Assembly (NCBI RefSeq): GCF_000686905.1
Contig: NZ_JMLW01000011.1
Location: forward strand, 1-64,000
Origin: Marinospirillum insulare DSM 21763
Lineage (GTDB): Bacteria > Pseudomonadota > Gammaproteobacteria > Pseudomonadales > Halomonadaceae
DNA: 64,000 nucleotides
Direction of reading: 5' to 3'
Position numbers and translations under genes: made by a program. How positions within the stretch are numbered: the first letter of the stretch is position 1; each line of letters begins with the position of its first letter. Positions 18,197 through 27,929 of this stretch are shown here, piece after piece. A model generated the notes under the pieces. It had not been told where the DNA came from, made no database searches, and was given only the letters and a program-made list of their open reading frames with translations.

Positions 18197-18706
18197 ATGG
18201 CTAACGCTTGGATAGGTTTAGGTAGCAACCTAGAGAACCCTAGCAAACAAGTTTCAGATGCATTTTTAGAGCTAGCAAAGCTTCCTAAAACACAACTTTT
18301 AAAAGCATCAAAGCTTTGGAAAAGCAAACCTTTAGGCCCACAAGACCAGCCTGACTTTATTAATGCAGTGGCTGAAATTTCAACAGAGCTAGAGCCGCTA
18401 GCACTCTTACACAGCCTGCAAGCGATTGAAGCTTTACACCAGCGTAAAAGAGAGCAGCACTGGGGACCAAGAACACTTGATTTAGATATTTTGTTATACG
18501 ATGAGCAAGTCTTAAATAGTGAGAAGTTAACACTACCTCACCCAGGTATTGCTGAACGCGCATTTGTACTCTGTCCTTTGGCGGAATTAAATGAAAATTT
18601 GTACCTACCTAATCTAGGCTCGGTTAAGCAATTAATTCAACAACTTGGCCAAACAGCTTGCAGTGAAGTGTTACCCTTAGAAGCAAAAGCCTGCACAAGT
18701 TTTTGA
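18197..18706 (+). CDS. folK: HPPK, folate biosynthesis pyrophosphokinase
   Basis: 6-hydroxymethyl-7,8-dihydropterin pyrophosphokinase, which transfers pyrophosphate from ATP to the pterin in folate synthesis. The 169-aa protein has the N-terminal GLGSNLENP (7-15), the substrate loop QDQPDFINAV and the signature WGPRTLDLDILLYD (about 93-106, with metal-binding aspartates). It lies 16 bp past pcnB and probably shares its transcript; panB follows after a 104-bp gap. Confidence 0.95.
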   Translation: MANAWIGLGSNLENPSKQVSDAFLELAKLPKTQLLKASKLWKSKPLGPQDQPDFINAVAEISTELEPLALLHSLQAIEALHQRKREQHWGPRTLDLDILLYDEQVLNSEKLTLPHPGIAERAFVLCPLAELNENLYLPNLGSVKQLIQQLGQTACSEVLPLEAKACTSF

Positions 18707-18810
18707 CTTTTAGGTTACGAGGGGTAACAATTAATTTTTTATCCCCTATATAATCGCTATAATGTAGTATCCAACTTTATCCATTACCTATCCTGCAAAG
18801 GGAGCAGTCC

Positions 18811-19602
18811 ATGAAAACTGTTACCATCAACACCCTGAGAGAATTAAAAGAAGCGGGTGAAAAATTCAGCGTACTCACCTGTTACGACTCCACCTTCTCT
18901 ACTCGCATCAATGAAGCAGGCGTTGAGGTAATGCTTGTTGGAGACTCTTTAGGCATGGTTTTACAAGGCCATGACTCAACATTGCCAGTAACTGTTGAAG
19001 ACATTGCCTATCACACTCAGGCAGTCAAGCGCGGTAATCAACACGCTCTTATCATGGCTGATCTACCTTTTATGTCAGATTCAAGCCTAGCTACTCTACT
19101 GGAAAACTCTGCAAGCCTTATGCGTGCAGGTGCTCACCTAGTTAAAATAGAGGGCGATGCTTGGCTAGCCGAAGGGATAACTCAACTAAGCCAGCGTGGA
19201 ATACCTGTGTGCGCACACTTAGGGCTTACACCTCAAACAGTTAACCAGCTAGGTGGCTATAAAGTTCAAGGCCGTGGCGATGCTGGTCAAGCTTTAATAG
19301 ATGCAGCTATTAAGCTAGAAGCTGCTGGTGCTTCTCTGCTTCTTTTAGAATGCGTACCCACCCACATAGGTGAAGCTGTTACTCGAGCAGTGAAATGCCC
19401 AGTTATAGGTATAGGTGCAGGCCCTAAAACTGATGGTCAGGTTTTAGTATTGCACGATATGCTAGGTATAACGGTGGGCAAAACCGCAAAATTTGTGAAA
19501 AACTTTATGCTAGAAGCCAGTTCAATTCCTGAAGCTTTAGCTGCCTACCATAAAGAAGTAAAATCAGGTGAATTTCCTGCTGAGGAACATTGTTTCAAAT
19601 GA
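18811..19602 (+). CDS. panB: Ketopantoate hydroxymethyltransferase
   Basis: First committed step of pantothenate synthesis: transfer of a hydroxymethyl group from methylene-THF to alpha-ketoisovalerate. The 263-aa TIM-barrel protein has [19 protein letters not shown] (about 43-61, metal-binding Asp), MADLPFMS (about 82) and the [14 protein letters not shown] signature (about 200). A GGGAG ribosome site precedes ATG 18811. Its stop overlaps the panC start (ATGA), and panD follows, so the pathway is clustered. Confidence 0.96.
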   Translation: MKTVTINTLRELKEAGEKFSVLTCYDSTFSTRINEAGVEVMLVGDSLGMVLQGHDSTLPVTVEDIAYHTQAVKRGNQHALIMADLPFMSDSSLATLLENSASLMRAGAHLVKIEGDAWLAEGITQLSQRGIPVCAHLGLTPQTVNQLGGYKVQGRGDAGQALIDAAIKLEAAGASLLLLECVPTHIGEAVTRAVKCPVIGIGAGPKTDGQVLVLHDMLGITVGKTAKFVKNFMLEASSIPEALAAYHKEVKSGEFPAEEHCFK

Positions 19603-20465
19603 AAGCACCTCTAAAAACCCTGGTTGAAATTAGCCAATTACGTGAAGAATTAGCGGCTTGCCGTGCTCAAGGTAAAAAAATTGCTTTAGTTCCAACCATG
19701 GGCAATCTACACCAAGGCCACTTGCGTCTAGTTGAAGAAGCTAAGCGTCATGCTGATTTTATTGTAGCCAGCATTTTTGTTAACCCTCTACAGTTTAACC
19801 CTGATGAAGATTACGAAAGCTATCCACGTACGCTTGCAGAAGACCAAACCAAACTGGCTAGTGCTGGTTGTGACCTACTCTTTACTCCAAGCGTAGAAGT
19901 GGTTTACCCCAATGGACAAGAAAACCAAACCCGTGTTGTTGTTCCTGGGGTAAGTGAAGGTTTATGCGGGCAAAAACGTCCTGGTCACTTTGATGGCGTA
20001 GCAACTATTGTTACTAAGCTGTTCAACTTTGTGCAGCCAGATGTTGCCTGTTTTGGACAAAAAGACTACCAACAGTTAAGTGTCATTCGTAAGTTGGTTG
20101 AAGACTTGTCTTTTGCAATTAAAATAATTGATGTACCCACTCATAGAACACCAGAAGGGTTAGCGCTGTCTTCACGTAATAATTACCTAACCCCTGAACA
20201 GCTAGCTAAAGCACCAACGCTTTATGCAACATTAAAAGAAGCCGCGAAAGAGCTAGCCGCTGGTAACACTCACTTCAATGAGCTTAACCACCAGGCACGA
20301 GCCCGCCTAGCAGAACAAGGTTTTGCACCAGAGTATGTTGAAATTCGTAATCTTGATCTAAGCCCAGCCAGCTTGACTGCTAACACTTGGGTCATTCTTA
20401 TAGCTGCTAGGTTAGGCAAGACTCGCCTTATAGATAACCTGATTGTTCAGCGTGACAGCAATTAA
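19599..20465 (+). CDS. panC: Pantothenate synthetase
   Basis: Condenses pantoate and beta-alanine using ATP. I choose ATG 19599, which overlaps the panB stop as ATGA, over an in-frame ATG 19590 inside panB; this gives 288 aa. Motifs include [12 protein letters not shown] (ATP HIGH-type site, about 30), [18 protein letters not shown] (about 60), [11 protein letters not shown] (about 130) and [10 protein letters not shown] (about 188). The pantothenate biosynthetic operon panBCD is complete with the next gene. Confidence 0.95.
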   Translation: MKAPLKTLVEISQLREELAACRAQGKKIALVPTMGNLHQGHLRLVEEAKRHADFIVASIFVNPLQFNPDEDYESYPRTLAEDQTKLASAGCDLLFTPSVEVVYPNGQENQTRVVVPGVSEGLCGQKRPGHFDGVATIVTKLFNFVQPDVACFGQKDYQQLSVIRKLVEDLSFAIKIIDVPTHRTPEGLALSSRNNYLTPEQLAKAPTLYATLKEAAKELAAGNTHFNELNHQARARLAEQGFAPEYVEIRNLDLSPASLTANTWVILIAARLGKTRLIDNLIVQRDSN

Positions 20466-20487
20466 TTAAAAGAGGTAAGACAAAGCA

Positions 20488-20868
20488 ATGCAAACCATTT
20501 TACTGAAAGCCAAACTCCACCAAGCTCGCGTTACCCATGCGGTTCTTGAGTATGAAGGCTCCTGTGCCATAGATGGTAACCTATTAGATATGGCTGGCAT
20601 GCATGAGTACGAACAAATTCAAATTTATAACCTTGAAAATGGTAAGCGCTTTACTACTTATATTATTCGTGGTGAAGAAGGCAGTGGAATCATCTCAGTT
20701 AATGGTGCTGCCGCTCACTTAGCCAGTGTTGGAGACAGGGTAATTATTTGTGCTTACGCTAACTATTCTGAAGAAGAACGCTTAAAGCATAAACCTGCAC
20801 TTATCTACATGGCAGAGGGTAATGCCGTAAGTCACACAAGTGACGCTATTCCTGTTCAGGTTTCTTAA
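20488..20868 (+). CDS. panD: Aspartate 1-decarboxylase (pyruvoyl enzyme)
   Basis: Makes beta-alanine from aspartate for pantothenate. The 126-aa proenzyme contains the self-cleavage site YEGSCAID, where Gly24-Ser25 is cut to give the pyruvoyl group, and the conserved [19 protein letters not shown] segment (about 72-90). AGAGG lies upstream of ATG 20488. A terminator follows at once, marking the operon end. Confidence 0.96.
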   Translation: MQTILLKAKLHQARVTHAVLEYEGSCAIDGNLLDMAGMHEYEQIQIYNLENGKRFTTYIIRGEEGSGIISVNGAAAHLASVGDRVIICAYANYSEEERLKHKPALIYMAEGNAVSHTSDAIPVQVS

Positions 20869-20878
20869 ACCTAACATC

Positions 20879-20903
20879 AAGGCAGCCAAGGCTGCCTTTT
20901 TTT
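20879..20903 (+). terminator. Rho-independent terminator of panBCD
   Basis: A perfect GGCAGCC/GGCTGCC stem with a two-base AA loop is followed by seven T, 10 bp past the panD stop. Confidence 0.92.
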
Positions 20904-20997
20904 ATAACAAATTTACCTCTTTTTTATACTAGCAGTAGGCAATCAACTTGGCTTCTGGTACATTTTTACTTTAGCCATGGATAATATTCGTTATTTT

Positions 20998-21032
20998 GCC
21001 CCACCTGCTATCACATTTAGTGGGGCTTTTTT
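20998..21032 (+). promoter_or_regulatory. Terminator-like hairpin in the thiolase leader
   Basis: GCCCCAC (20998-21004) pairs perfectly with GTGGGGC (21020-21026) and is followed by six T. The ribosome site GGAG starts at the next base and the thiolase ATG is 12 bp beyond the T run. It is too far from panD to be that operon's main terminator, which lies 95 bp upstream. An attenuator or an RNA element sensing upstream transcription is possible. Confidence 0.55.
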
Positions 21033-21043
21033 GGAGAATTAAT

Positions 21044-22219
21044 ATGCAAGATGTCGTTATTGTTGCTGCAGGTCGTACTGCTATTGGTGGTTTTGGTGGT
21101 TCACTTGCTAAAGTTCCTGCTCACGAGTTAGGCGCAACCGTTATTAAAGGACTATTAGAGAAATCGGGCGTTAAAGCAGACCAGGTAGATGAAGTTATTT
21201 TAGGTCAGGTGCTAACTGCTGGCTGTGGTCAAAACCCTGCTCGCCAAGCATTGATTGCTGCTGGCCTGCCTGAAACAACCTCAGCCATGACCATTAACAA
21301 GGTATGTGGCTCGGGCTTAAAAGCACTCCACCTAGCCACTCAGGCTATTCGTTGTGGTGATGCCGATATTATTATTGCTGGTGGCCAAGAGAACATGAGT
21401 TCTACACCACATATTCTACCTAATTCACGCAATGGCCAGCGTATGGGGCCTTGGACTGCACAAGACACCATGATTGTTGATGGTTTGTGGGATGCGTTTA
21501 ACGATTACCACATGGGTATTACTACAGAAAATATCGTAGACCAGTTTAAAATTAGTCGTGAAGATCAAGATGCTTTTGCAGCAGCCTCGCAAGATAAAGC
21601 CTCTAAAGCTGTTGCAGCTGGTCGTTTTAAAGATGAAATTTTCCCTGTCACTATTCCTCAACGTAAGGGTGACCCTATCGTTTTTGATACTGATGAAGGC
21701 CCACGTAGTGTCACTGCCGAAAAACTTGGCACTATGCGCCCAGCATTTAAAAAAGACGGTACAGTAACCGCAGGTAATGCTTCTTCTATTAACGACGGTG
21801 CTGCTGCAGTTATTCTTTGTTCAGCTAAAAAAGCTGAAGAGCTTGGCTTAACAGTACTTGCACGTATTAAAGCTTACTCCTCAGCGGGTGTAGATCCAAA
21901 GATCATGGGTACTGGCCCAATTCCTGCCACGCGTTTGTGCTTAGAAAAAGCAGGCTGGGATATTAACGAGCTAGATTTAGTAGAAGCTAACGAAGCCTTT
22001 GCTGCACAAGCACTGTGTGTGAACCGTGAACTCGGCTGGGATGTTAGTAAGGTCAACGTGAATGGCGGCGCAATTGCCCTAGGTCACCCCATTGGTGCTT
22101 CTGGTTGCCGTGTTTTGGTTTCTTTAGTACACGAAATGCTTAAGCAAGATGCTAAAAAAGGCCTAGCTACTTTATGTATTGGTGGTGGTCAGGGTGTTGC
22201 TTTAGCGGTAGAGCGCTAA
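21044..22219 (+). CDS. Acetyl-CoA acetyltransferase (thiolase)
   Basis: Condenses two acetyl-CoA to acetoacetyl-CoA, or the reverse. I choose ATG 21044 ([15 protein letters not shown], 391 aa) with GGAG 8 nt upstream, not the ORF-maximal ATG 20996, which lies in the leader hairpin. The active-site cysteine is in [12 protein letters not shown] (about residue 88), with the [10 protein letters not shown] signature (about 348-357) and the C-terminal [14 protein letters not shown] carrying the second cysteine. Such enzymes are called PhaA, AtoB or PhbA by context; no PHA genes are adjacent, so the pathway is undecided. Confidence 0.92.
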   Translation: MQDVVIVAAGRTAIGGFGGSLAKVPAHELGATVIKGLLEKSGVKADQVDEVILGQVLTAGCGQNPARQALIAAGLPETTSAMTINKVCGSGLKALHLATQAIRCGDADIIIAGGQENMSSTPHILPNSRNGQRMGPWTAQDTMIVDGLWDAFNDYHMGITTENIVDQFKISREDQDAFAAASQDKASKAVAAGRFKDEIFPVTIPQRKGDPIVFDTDEGPRSVTAEKLGTMRPAFKKDGTVTAGNASSINDGAAAVILCSAKKAEELGLTVLARIKAYSSAGVDPKIMGTGPIPATRLCLEKAGWDINELDLVEANEAFAAQALCVNRELGWDVSKVNVNGGAIALGHPIGASGCRVLVSLVHEMLKQDAKKGLATLCIGGGQGVALAVER

Positions 22220-22257
22220 GCTAACTTATTTGCCTAGAATTAAAACTCTAGGCATTA

Positions 22258-22290
22258 AAAAACCCCTAGTCTTTTGGACTAGGGGTTTTT
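22258..22290. terminator. Bidirectional terminator, thiolase/dnaJ
   Basis: A 14-bp stem AAAACCCCTAGTC / GACTAGGGGTTTT with a 5-nt loop and T/A runs on both sides can stop transcription from both convergent genes. A second hairpin, TGCCTAGA/TCTAGGCA, lies at 22231-22254. Confidence 0.9.
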
Positions 22291-22309
22291 ATTTAGCTAA
22301 AGGTAAGCT

Positions 22310-23437
22310 TTAAGGTTTCATATCTTCAAAAAACTTCTTCACACCATCAAACCAACTACTCTTTTTAGGTGAATGCTTGTCTGCTCGAGTATCTTCGTGG
22401 AACTGTCGCAGAATATCTTTCTGCGCTTCACTTAAATTAACCGGTGTTTCTAGCACCACTCGGCAAAGTAGGTCACCCTGAGCACCACCTCTTACTGGCT
22501 TAACACCTTTACCACGCAAGCGGAATAATTTACCTGTTTGTGTTTCAGCAGGAATTTTTAATTTAACACGACCCTGCAAGGTAGGAACTTCTAATTCGCC
22601 ACCAAGAGTTGCATCAACAAAACTCACGGGCACTTCACAATAAAGGTTGGCACCATCTCTTTCAAAAATGGGGTGTGGGCGTACATTAACCTGCACATAA
22701 AGATCGCCCGTAGGGCCACCCATACGACCTGCTTCACCCTCACCAGAAAGACGAATACGATCACCCGTATCGACACCAGCTGGAATTTTAACTTCTAGGG
22801 TTTTAGTGTTTTGTATACGACCTTCACCGTGGCATTTTTTACAGGGGTTGCGTATAGATTTACCCGCACCATGACAGGTAGGACAGGTTTGCTGAATTGC
22901 AAAAAAGCCCTGCTGCATGCGTACTTGCCCCATGCCATTACAAGTAGTACAAGTCTCAACCTTGCCATCTTCAGAGCCAGTAGCATTACAGTGATGGCAC
23001 TCCTCTAAAGTTGGTACTTTAATTTTTACACTACTGCCTTTAACTGCATCTTCTAAGTCTAAATCTAGCTGATAGCGTAAATCTGAACCGCGTTGGGCTC
23101 CACCTCGACTCCCTCTAGATCCACCCCCAGAGAAGATATCGCCGAACATATCGCCAAATACATCACCAAAGCCACCACCAGAGAAGCCGCCAGCACCACC
23201 ACCCATTTGTGGATCTACACCAGCGTGACCAAAACGATCATAAGCTTCACGCTTTTCTTCGTCTGCTAAAACCTCATAGGCTTCGGTCGCTTCTTTAAAT
23301 TTATCTTCAGCTTCGGGATCATCTGAATTGCGGTCCGGATGGTATTTCATAGCTAGACGACGGTAGGCTTTTTTGATTTCTTTTTCATCAGCCCCCCGCT
23401 CTACACCTAGGATTTCGTAATAATCACGTTTTGCCAT
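22310..23437 (-). CDS. dnaJ: Chaperone protein DnaJ
   Basis: Co-chaperone that delivers unfolded proteins to DnaK and stimulates its ATPase. The 375-aa protein has the J domain with HPD (YHPDRN, about 33), a Gly/Phe-rich linker (about 75-110), four CxxCxGxG zinc-finger repeats (about 145-200) and the C-terminal substrate-binding domain. It is the last gene of grpE-dnaK-dnaJ. The dnaK-dnaJ gap holds a strong hairpin that may set the lower DnaJ level. Confidence 0.97.
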   Translation of the reverse strand: MAKRDYYEILGVERGADEKEIKKAYRRLAMKYHPDRNSDDPEAEDKFKEATEAYEVLADEEKREAYDRFGHAGVDPQMGGGAGGFSGGGFGDVFGDMFGDIFSGGGSRGSRGGAQRGSDLRYQLDLDLEDAVKGSSVKIKVPTLEECHHCNATGSEDGKVETCTTCNGMGQVRMQQGFFAIQQTCPTCHGAGKSIRNPCKKCHGEGRIQNTKTLEVKIPAGVDTGDRIRLSGEGEAGRMGGPTGDLYVQVNVRPHPIFERDGANLYCEVPVSFVDATLGGELEVPTLQGRVKLKIPAETQTGKLFRLRGKGVKPVRGGAQGDLLCRVVLETPVNLSEAQKDILRQFHEDTRADKHSPKKSSWFDGVKKFFEDMKP

Positions 23438-23474
23438 GGTTTTTTGTCACCGCCTGTTTCAACCATCTTATAAA

Positions 23475-23504
23475 GATAACGCGGGATGAGTCTCCCGCGT
23501 TATC
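23475..23504 (-). promoter_or_regulatory. dnaK-dnaJ intercistronic hairpin
   Basis: A 12-bp perfect inverted repeat GATAACGCGGGA / TCCCGCGTTATC has a 6-nt loop. On the minus strand it is followed by TTTAT rather than a long T run, so it could be a partial terminator or an RNA-processing or stabilising stem. It sits 32 nt after the dnaK stop and 37 nt before the dnaJ start. Confidence 0.7.
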
Positions 23505-23536
23505 TGTTATCTTTACTAATTGAGCTACCAGAAAAC

Positions 23537-25459
23537 TTACTTCTTATCGTCTTCTTTCACTTCTTCAAACTCTGCGTCTACTGCATCGTCTGGACCTGCA
23601 GAGGCACTAGCATCTTCACCAGCCCCTTCAGCCTGAGCAGCTTCTTCAGCGTACATTTTTTGTGCCAAGCTACTAGAAGCTTCAGTTAAGGCTTGAGTTT
23701 TAGCTTCAATAGCTTCTTTATCGTCACCTTTCATTGCTTCTTCAAGCTCTGCAATGGCTGTTTCTATGGCTTCTTTTTCAGCCGGCTCAACTTTATCTGC
23801 GGCATCCGTTAGTGTTTTACGGGTTGCGTGAATCATGCCGTCTGCCTGGTTGCGTGCTTGCACCATTTCTTCAAACTTAGCATCTTCAGCAGCATTCGCT
23901 TCAGCATCTTGCACCATCTTCTCAACTTCTTCATCTGACAAACCAGAAGAAGCTTTGATAATGACCGACTGCTCTTTTCCTGTTGCTTTATCTTTAGCAG
24001 AAACGTTAAGAATACCGTTAGCGTCTAAATCAAAAGTTACTTCAATTTGTGGTGTGCCACGTTGTGCTGGTGGAATGTCTGCTAAATCAAAACGACCCAG
24101 TGATTTATTCTGAGTTGCTTGTTTACGCTCACCCTGCAGAACATGAATGGTTACAGCATTCTGGTTATCTTCAGCAGTAGAGAAAACCTGAGACTTCTTG
24201 GTTGGTATAGTTGTGTTCTTCTCAATTAAAGAAGTCATCACACCACCCATGGTTTCAATACCTAGCGTTAGCGGTGTTACGTCAAGAAGTAGAACATCTT
24301 TTACATCACCTGCCAGTACTGCGCCCTGGATAGAAGCACCCACTGCCACTGCTTCGTCTGGGTTAACATCTTTACGCGCTTCTTTACCAAAGAAATCTGC
24401 AACCTTAGCTTGTACCAGTGGCATACGAATCTGACCACCAACTAGGATTACGTCATCAATTTTACCAGCAGCTAGGCCAGCATCTTTTAATGCAACACGG
24501 CAAGGCTCTAGTGAACGCTCAACTAAATCTTCAACTAATGACTCTAACTTAGCGCGTGTTACTTTTACGTTTAAGTGCTTAGGACCACTTGCATCAGCAG
24601 TAATGTAAGGTAGGTTCACATCGGTTTGCTGAGCAGATGAAAGCTCAATTTTTGCTTTTTCAGCAGCTTCTTTTAAACGCTGCATGGCTAAAGGATCACC
24701 TTTTAAATCCATGCCGTTATCTTTTTGGAATTCTTCTGCTAGGTAGTCAATCAGACGGATATCAAAGTCTTCACCACCTAAGAAGGTGTCACCATTGGTT
24801 GCCAAAACTTCAAACTGGGTTTCGCCATCAACGTCGGCAATTTCAATAATTGAAATATCGAAAGTACCACCACCTAAGTCATAAACTGCAATGGTTTTAT
24901 CGCCACGTGCTTTATCCATACCGTAAGCAAGTGCTGCTGCAGTAGGCTCGTTAATAATACGCTTAACATCTAAACCAGCAATACGACCGGCATCTTTAGT
25001 CGCTTGGCGCTGACTATCATTAAAGTAAGCAGGTACAGTAATAACCGCTTCTGTAACCTCTTCACCTAAATAGTCTTCTGCCGTGTCTTTCATTTTCTTT
25101 AGTACTTCAGCAGAAACTTGTGGTGGAGCCATCTTTTTGCCGTTTACTTCAACCCAAGCATCGGCATTGTCAGCTTTAACTATCTTGTAAGGCACCATCT
25201 TGATGTCTTTTTGAACAACTTCTTCATCAAAACGACGACCAATTAAACGCTTAATAGCATAAAGAGTGTTATGAGGGTTGGTAACTGCCTGACGCTTGGC
25301 ACTTTGACCAACTAAAATTTCACCATCTTCTGCGTAAGCAATAATAGAAGGAGTTGTACGACCACCTTCAACGTTTTCAATAACCTTAGGTTTATCACCA
25401 TCTAAAACAGCAATACATGAGTTAGTGGTACCTAGGTCAATACCTATAATGCGACCCAT
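23537..25459 (-). CDS. dnaK: Chaperone protein DnaK (Hsp70)
   Basis: ATP-driven chaperone. The 640-aa protein starts with the phosphate-binding motif [16 protein letters not shown] (5-20) and has the second Hsp70 signature [14 protein letters not shown] (about 193), the [11 protein letters not shown] linker region (about 392) and an acidic C-terminus ending [14 protein letters not shown]. One oddity: the third Hsp70 signature reads [13 protein letters not shown] (about residues 338-350), with Ile where Thr is nearly universal (VGGQTRMP). The codon is ATT, one base from ACT. The gene lies between grpE and dnaJ. Confidence 0.97.
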   Translation of the reverse strand: MGRIIGIDLGTTNSCIAVLDGDKPKVIENVEGGRTTPSIIAYAEDGEILVGQSAKRQAVTNPHNTLYAIKRLIGRRFDEEVVQKDIKMVPYKIVKADNADAWVEVNGKKMAPPQVSAEVLKKMKDTAEDYLGEEVTEAVITVPAYFNDSQRQATKDAGRIAGLDVKRIINEPTAAALAYGMDKARGDKTIAVYDLGGGTFDISIIEIADVDGETQFEVLATNGDTFLGGEDFDIRLIDYLAEEFQKDNGMDLKGDPLAMQRLKEAAEKAKIELSSAQQTDVNLPYITADASGPKHLNVKVTRAKLESLVEDLVERSLEPCRVALKDAGLAAGKIDDVILVGGQIRMPLVQAKVADFFGKEARKDVNPDEAVAVGASIQGAVLAGDVKDVLLLDVTPLTLGIETMGGVMTSLIEKNTTIPTKKSQVFSTAEDNQNAVTIHVLQGERKQATQNKSLGRFDLADIPPAQRGTPQIEVTFDLDANGILNVSAKDKATGKEQSVIIKASSGLSDEEVEKMVQDAEANAAEDAKFEEMVQARNQADGMIHATRKTLTDAADKVEPAEKEAIETAIAELEEAMKGDDKEAIEAKTQALTEASSSLAQKMYAEEAAQAEGAGEDASASAGPDDAVDAEFEEVKEDDKK

Positions 25460-25523
25460 AATTTTATCTCCGAAAGTAAGTTCAATTCGCTTATCTATTT
25501 AATGTGTGCTGACTGACTAGATT

Positions 25524-26117
25524 TCAAGCCGTCTCATCAATTTTTTTTGGCTCACCACCTGTTGCTACTACAACCATGGCTGGGCGTAGCAGACGATTAT
25601 TTAAGGTGTAGCCTTTTTGCAATACATCCATAACGGAATTTGAAGGCAGAGCGGGGTTAGGTACCATGCTCATTGCTTCATGGTATTGCGGGTCAAAAGT
25701 TTGACCTAGAGGATTTAACTGTATGATTTGAAACTTTTCCATTGCAGCTAAATACAACTGCAAGGTCATTTCAACGCCTTCTTTTTGAGACTCATCTGCA
25801 CCGGCCATTGCTTCTGTTGCTTTCTCTAAACTATCCACAACGGGTAGCAGTTCGCGGGCAAACTTTTCTAAGGCAAATTTGTGGGCTTTTTCTACGTCGG
25901 CTTCTGCGCGACGCCTTACATTTTGCGCTTCTGCAGCAGCACGTAGCATTTGATCACGAGCAGAGGCGACTTCTTGCTGCAAACCTTCTACCTGAGCAGA
26001 CAGACTAGCAATTTCTTCTTCTGGGCTCATTTCTTCACCCGGTCCAACTTCTGCAGTTGTAGCTTCTTCTCGCAAATCTGCTTCAGTTTGCTCTTGGACT
26101 TCTTCTTGCTTGCTCAT
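25524..26117 (-). CDS. grpE: Nucleotide exchange factor GrpE
   Basis: Releases ADP from DnaK. The 197-aa protein has an acidic, glutamate-rich N-terminus (1-45), a long coiled coil (about 35-100, LSAQVEGLQQEVASARDQML onward) and the C-terminal beta domain with the GrpE signature ending NRLLRPAMVVVATG (about 175-188). It is the first gene of the grpE-dnaK-dnaJ operon and starts about 70 nt downstream of a consensus sigma-32 promoter. Confidence 0.95.
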   Translation of the reverse strand: MSKQEEVQEQTEADLREEATTAEVGPGEEMSPEEEIASLSAQVEGLQQEVASARDQMLRAAAEAQNVRRRAEADVEKAHKFALEKFARELLPVVDSLEKATEAMAGADESQKEGVEMTLQLYLAAMEKFQIIQLNPLGQTFDPQYHEAMSMVPNPALPSNSVMDVLQKGYTLNNRLLRPAMVVVATGGEPKKIDETA

Positions 26118-26188
26118 ATTTAACTCCGTAAACCGGGTACAGAAAAATACCCTTGCGTTAATTCATGCTGAACTGGTTAGGTCTCACA

Positions 26189-26218
26189 TAAATGGGGGCA
26201 AGCTAACAAAGTTTCAAG
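26189..26218 (-). promoter_or_regulatory. Sigma-32 heat-shock promoter of grpE-dnaK-dnaJ
   Basis: On the minus strand, CTTGAAA (rc of 26212-26218), a 14-bp spacer and CCCCATTTA (rc of 26189-26197) match the RpoH consensus CTTGAAA-N11-16-CCCCATNT at every defined base. The -35 box overlaps the stop codon (TGA) of the small upstream gene. Confidence 0.9.
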
Positions 26219-26417
26219 AGAGAATTTCAAACATCTTGGCAGGGGTAAAATTATACTGCTTGAGCAAGGCTTCTACTTCATTCTTTAGTGACGCATCTAA
26301 GTCTGCCACTAATGGCTTTTCTTCTAGCTTAAGCAGCTCTTTACGAAACTGTTTTTCTAGCTCGTCATGCAAATTTATTTTTTGCCGATAGTAGTCTGGC
26401 AAACCTCGTGTCTTCAA
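26214..26417 (-). CDS. Hypothetical small charged protein upstream of grpE
   Basis: A 67-aa reading from TTG 26417 (with GAGG 8 nt upstream); the open frame extends to TTG 26453. No ATG is available. The product is highly charged and helical (MKTRGLPDYYRQKINLHDEL at the start, ending in a short KQYNFTPAKMFEIL helix) with no cysteines or membrane segment. I do not recognise the family. Its stop overlaps the grpE heat-shock -35 box, so it is not just random open frame beside IS DNA. The ISL3 element sits about 60-95 bp upstream and has separated the gene from its native upstream sequence. Confidence 0.5.
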   Translation of the reverse strand: MKTRGLPDYYRQKINLHDELEKQFRKELLKLEEKPLVADLDASLKNEVEALLKQYNFTPAKMFEILS

Positions 26418-26502
26418 ATCTTCTACCTCTAAATAATTTCTTATGTATAGCAACCTAACTTAGAGCTGCTTTAACTTTCACGCCTACTTTCATGCTTACT
26501 GG

Positions 26503-26510
26503 CAAAAACC
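26503..26510. repeat. 8-bp target duplication of the ISL3 element (left)
   Basis: CAAAAACC is repeated exactly at 27930-27937 on the other side of the element. Eight base pairs is the usual duplication length for the ISL3 family. Confidence 0.93.
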
Positions 26511-27929
26511 GGCTCTTCGCATTTAAGGGTGTAGCTGCTTTTTAAACCCACCTGATTCTAACAAGCACCTTGCTATGTAGTTGGTTAAATTTCTAAATCC
26601 CAGTGCTATGCCTCGTAAGTGCTCCAGCCTGCCGTTAATCGCTTCAGTTGGCCCATTACTAGTGCCAGGGCGGTCAAAGTAGGCAAGGATGCTCTGAGCG
26701 TGTTTTTTTAATGTTTTTCCTAAGCGTTTAACTTCAATAAGTTCTATCGGTAAGTCAGGCGCTGTGATTATTTTTATAAGTGCTTGCATTAGTTTTTTGC
26801 CACGTCTGCGATCTGGCTCGTTATAAGCTGTCACCACTCGTTGATACATACTCCAACTGCAATCTACCTCAAGGTGGCGTTCATCGGAGAAGAGTCGAGT
26901 AAGTTGCTTTTTATTGGTTTCAGTTAAGTAGCTAATACGAGTAAGCAACACTCTACGATTTTTATAAAGCGGGTCACTTTTATGCCCTCGACGGCCTAGT
27001 ATTTCCTGTTGAGCACGCCTGCGGCAGTCATCTAGCATACTGCTTGCCCAGCGTATGACGTGGAAGGGATCAAGTACGGTTTGGGCTTTGGGGATAACTT
27101 CTTCAGCAGCCGATTTAAACCCTGAGAAGCCATCCATGGCAATGCTTTCTATTTTGTCACGCCAGGGCTGAGGGCGGTTCTGCAACCATTGCTTAAAGGC
27201 TTGCTTAGAACGTCCTTCTAATACATCAAGTAAACGTGCTGGCCCAGTTTTATTACGCACGGGCGTGAGGTCTATGATGGCAGTAACGTACTTATCGCCG
27301 TAGCGTGTATGCCGCCAAACATGCTCATCAACACCCAGCACAGTCACACCGTCAAAACGCGCTGGATCATTAAATAATAGGCGCTGACCTTCGTTGATAA
27401 TGGCATTATTAGCAGTGTGCCACGCTACACCAAGATGAGCAGCAACACGTGATACCGATAGATGATCAATCACGATAGCAGCCAATGCCCAGCGTATCGC
27501 CCCATAGGAAAGCTTTGAGCGTGGCGGTGCAGCACTGCTTGTATCTTCATGCCAGAAACAACCGCAAGCACAACTAAAACGACGAATACGCAGCAGTAAT
27601 GTGGTCGTTCGCTGACCATAAGGCACGTGGGCAAGACACCTATCGACAGTACCTCGAGAAACGCCATAAGTTAAGCATTTAGGGCAAGGCTCTGGCAATT
27701 TAGTGAAGCGACACTCAAGAACAGCATGGCTTTCAGTAATATGCTGGCCAGTAGCAACAAGGCCAAGTTTATTTAGTTGGCAAAAGCTGGAAAGGTTAGG
27801 GCTAGAAAAGGTAAGATTGTTCATGTCGGGGGCTTAGTTTTTGTTGGTGTGGGAACTTACATTTTCTAAGATCCCCGACTCCTTTTCCAGCCGGTCAGGT
27901 TTTTTCTACACCCTTAAATGCGAAGAGCC
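26511..27929 (-). mobile_element. ISL3-family insertion sequence, 1419 bp
   Basis: A complete element. The terminal inverted repeats begin GGCTCTTCGCATTTAAGGGT at 26511 and end with its exact reverse complement at 27929. One transposase gene lies between them on the minus strand. The perfect 8-bp duplication CAAAAACC flanks it, so the insertion is recent or at least undecayed. Deleting the element plus one duplication rejoins plain intergenic sequence between the small gene near grpE and the gene at 28090; no open frame is broken. Confidence 0.95.
26523..27824 (-). CDS. ISL3-family transposase
   Basis: A 433-aa transposase. It has an N-terminal zinc-ribbon (CRFTKLPEPCPKCLTYG with CxxC, about 33-49, then further cysteines CACGC) and a helix-turn-helix region (SVSRVAAHLGVAWHTANNAI, about 122-141). 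The DDE domain has VLGVDEHVWR (about 163), VLDPFHVIRWA (about 251) and the C-terminal acidic residue in GPTEAINGRLE (about 392). The reading frame fills the element and is intact, so it is probably active. Confidence 0.94.
   Translation of the reverse strand: MNNLTFSSPNLSSFCQLNKLGLVATGQHITESHAVLECRFTKLPEPCPKCLTYGVSRGTVDRCLAHVPYGQRTTTLLLRIRRFSCACGCFWHEDTSSAAPPRSKLSYGAIRWALAAIVIDHLSVSRVAAHLGVAWHTANNAIINEGQRLLFNDPARFDGVTVLGVDEHVWRHTRYGDKYVTAIIDLTPVRNKTGPARLLDVLEGRSKQAFKQWLQNRPQPWRDKIESIAMDGFSGFKSAAEEVIPKAQTVLDPFHVIRWASSMLDDCRRRAQQEILGRRGHKSDPLYKNRRVLLTRISYLTETNKKQLTRLFSDERHLEVDCSWSMYQRVVTAYNEPDRRRGKKLMQALIKIITAPDLPIELIEVKRLGKTLKKHAQSILAYFDRPGTSNGPTEAINGRLEHLRGIALGFRNLTNYIARCLLESGGFKKQLHP

Noticed and set aside
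26110-26391. 93-codon plus-strand frame opposite the small gene near grpE
   Set aside because: It is antisense to the grpE heat-shock promoter and to the charged small protein, with a serine/phenylalanine-rich shadow composition.
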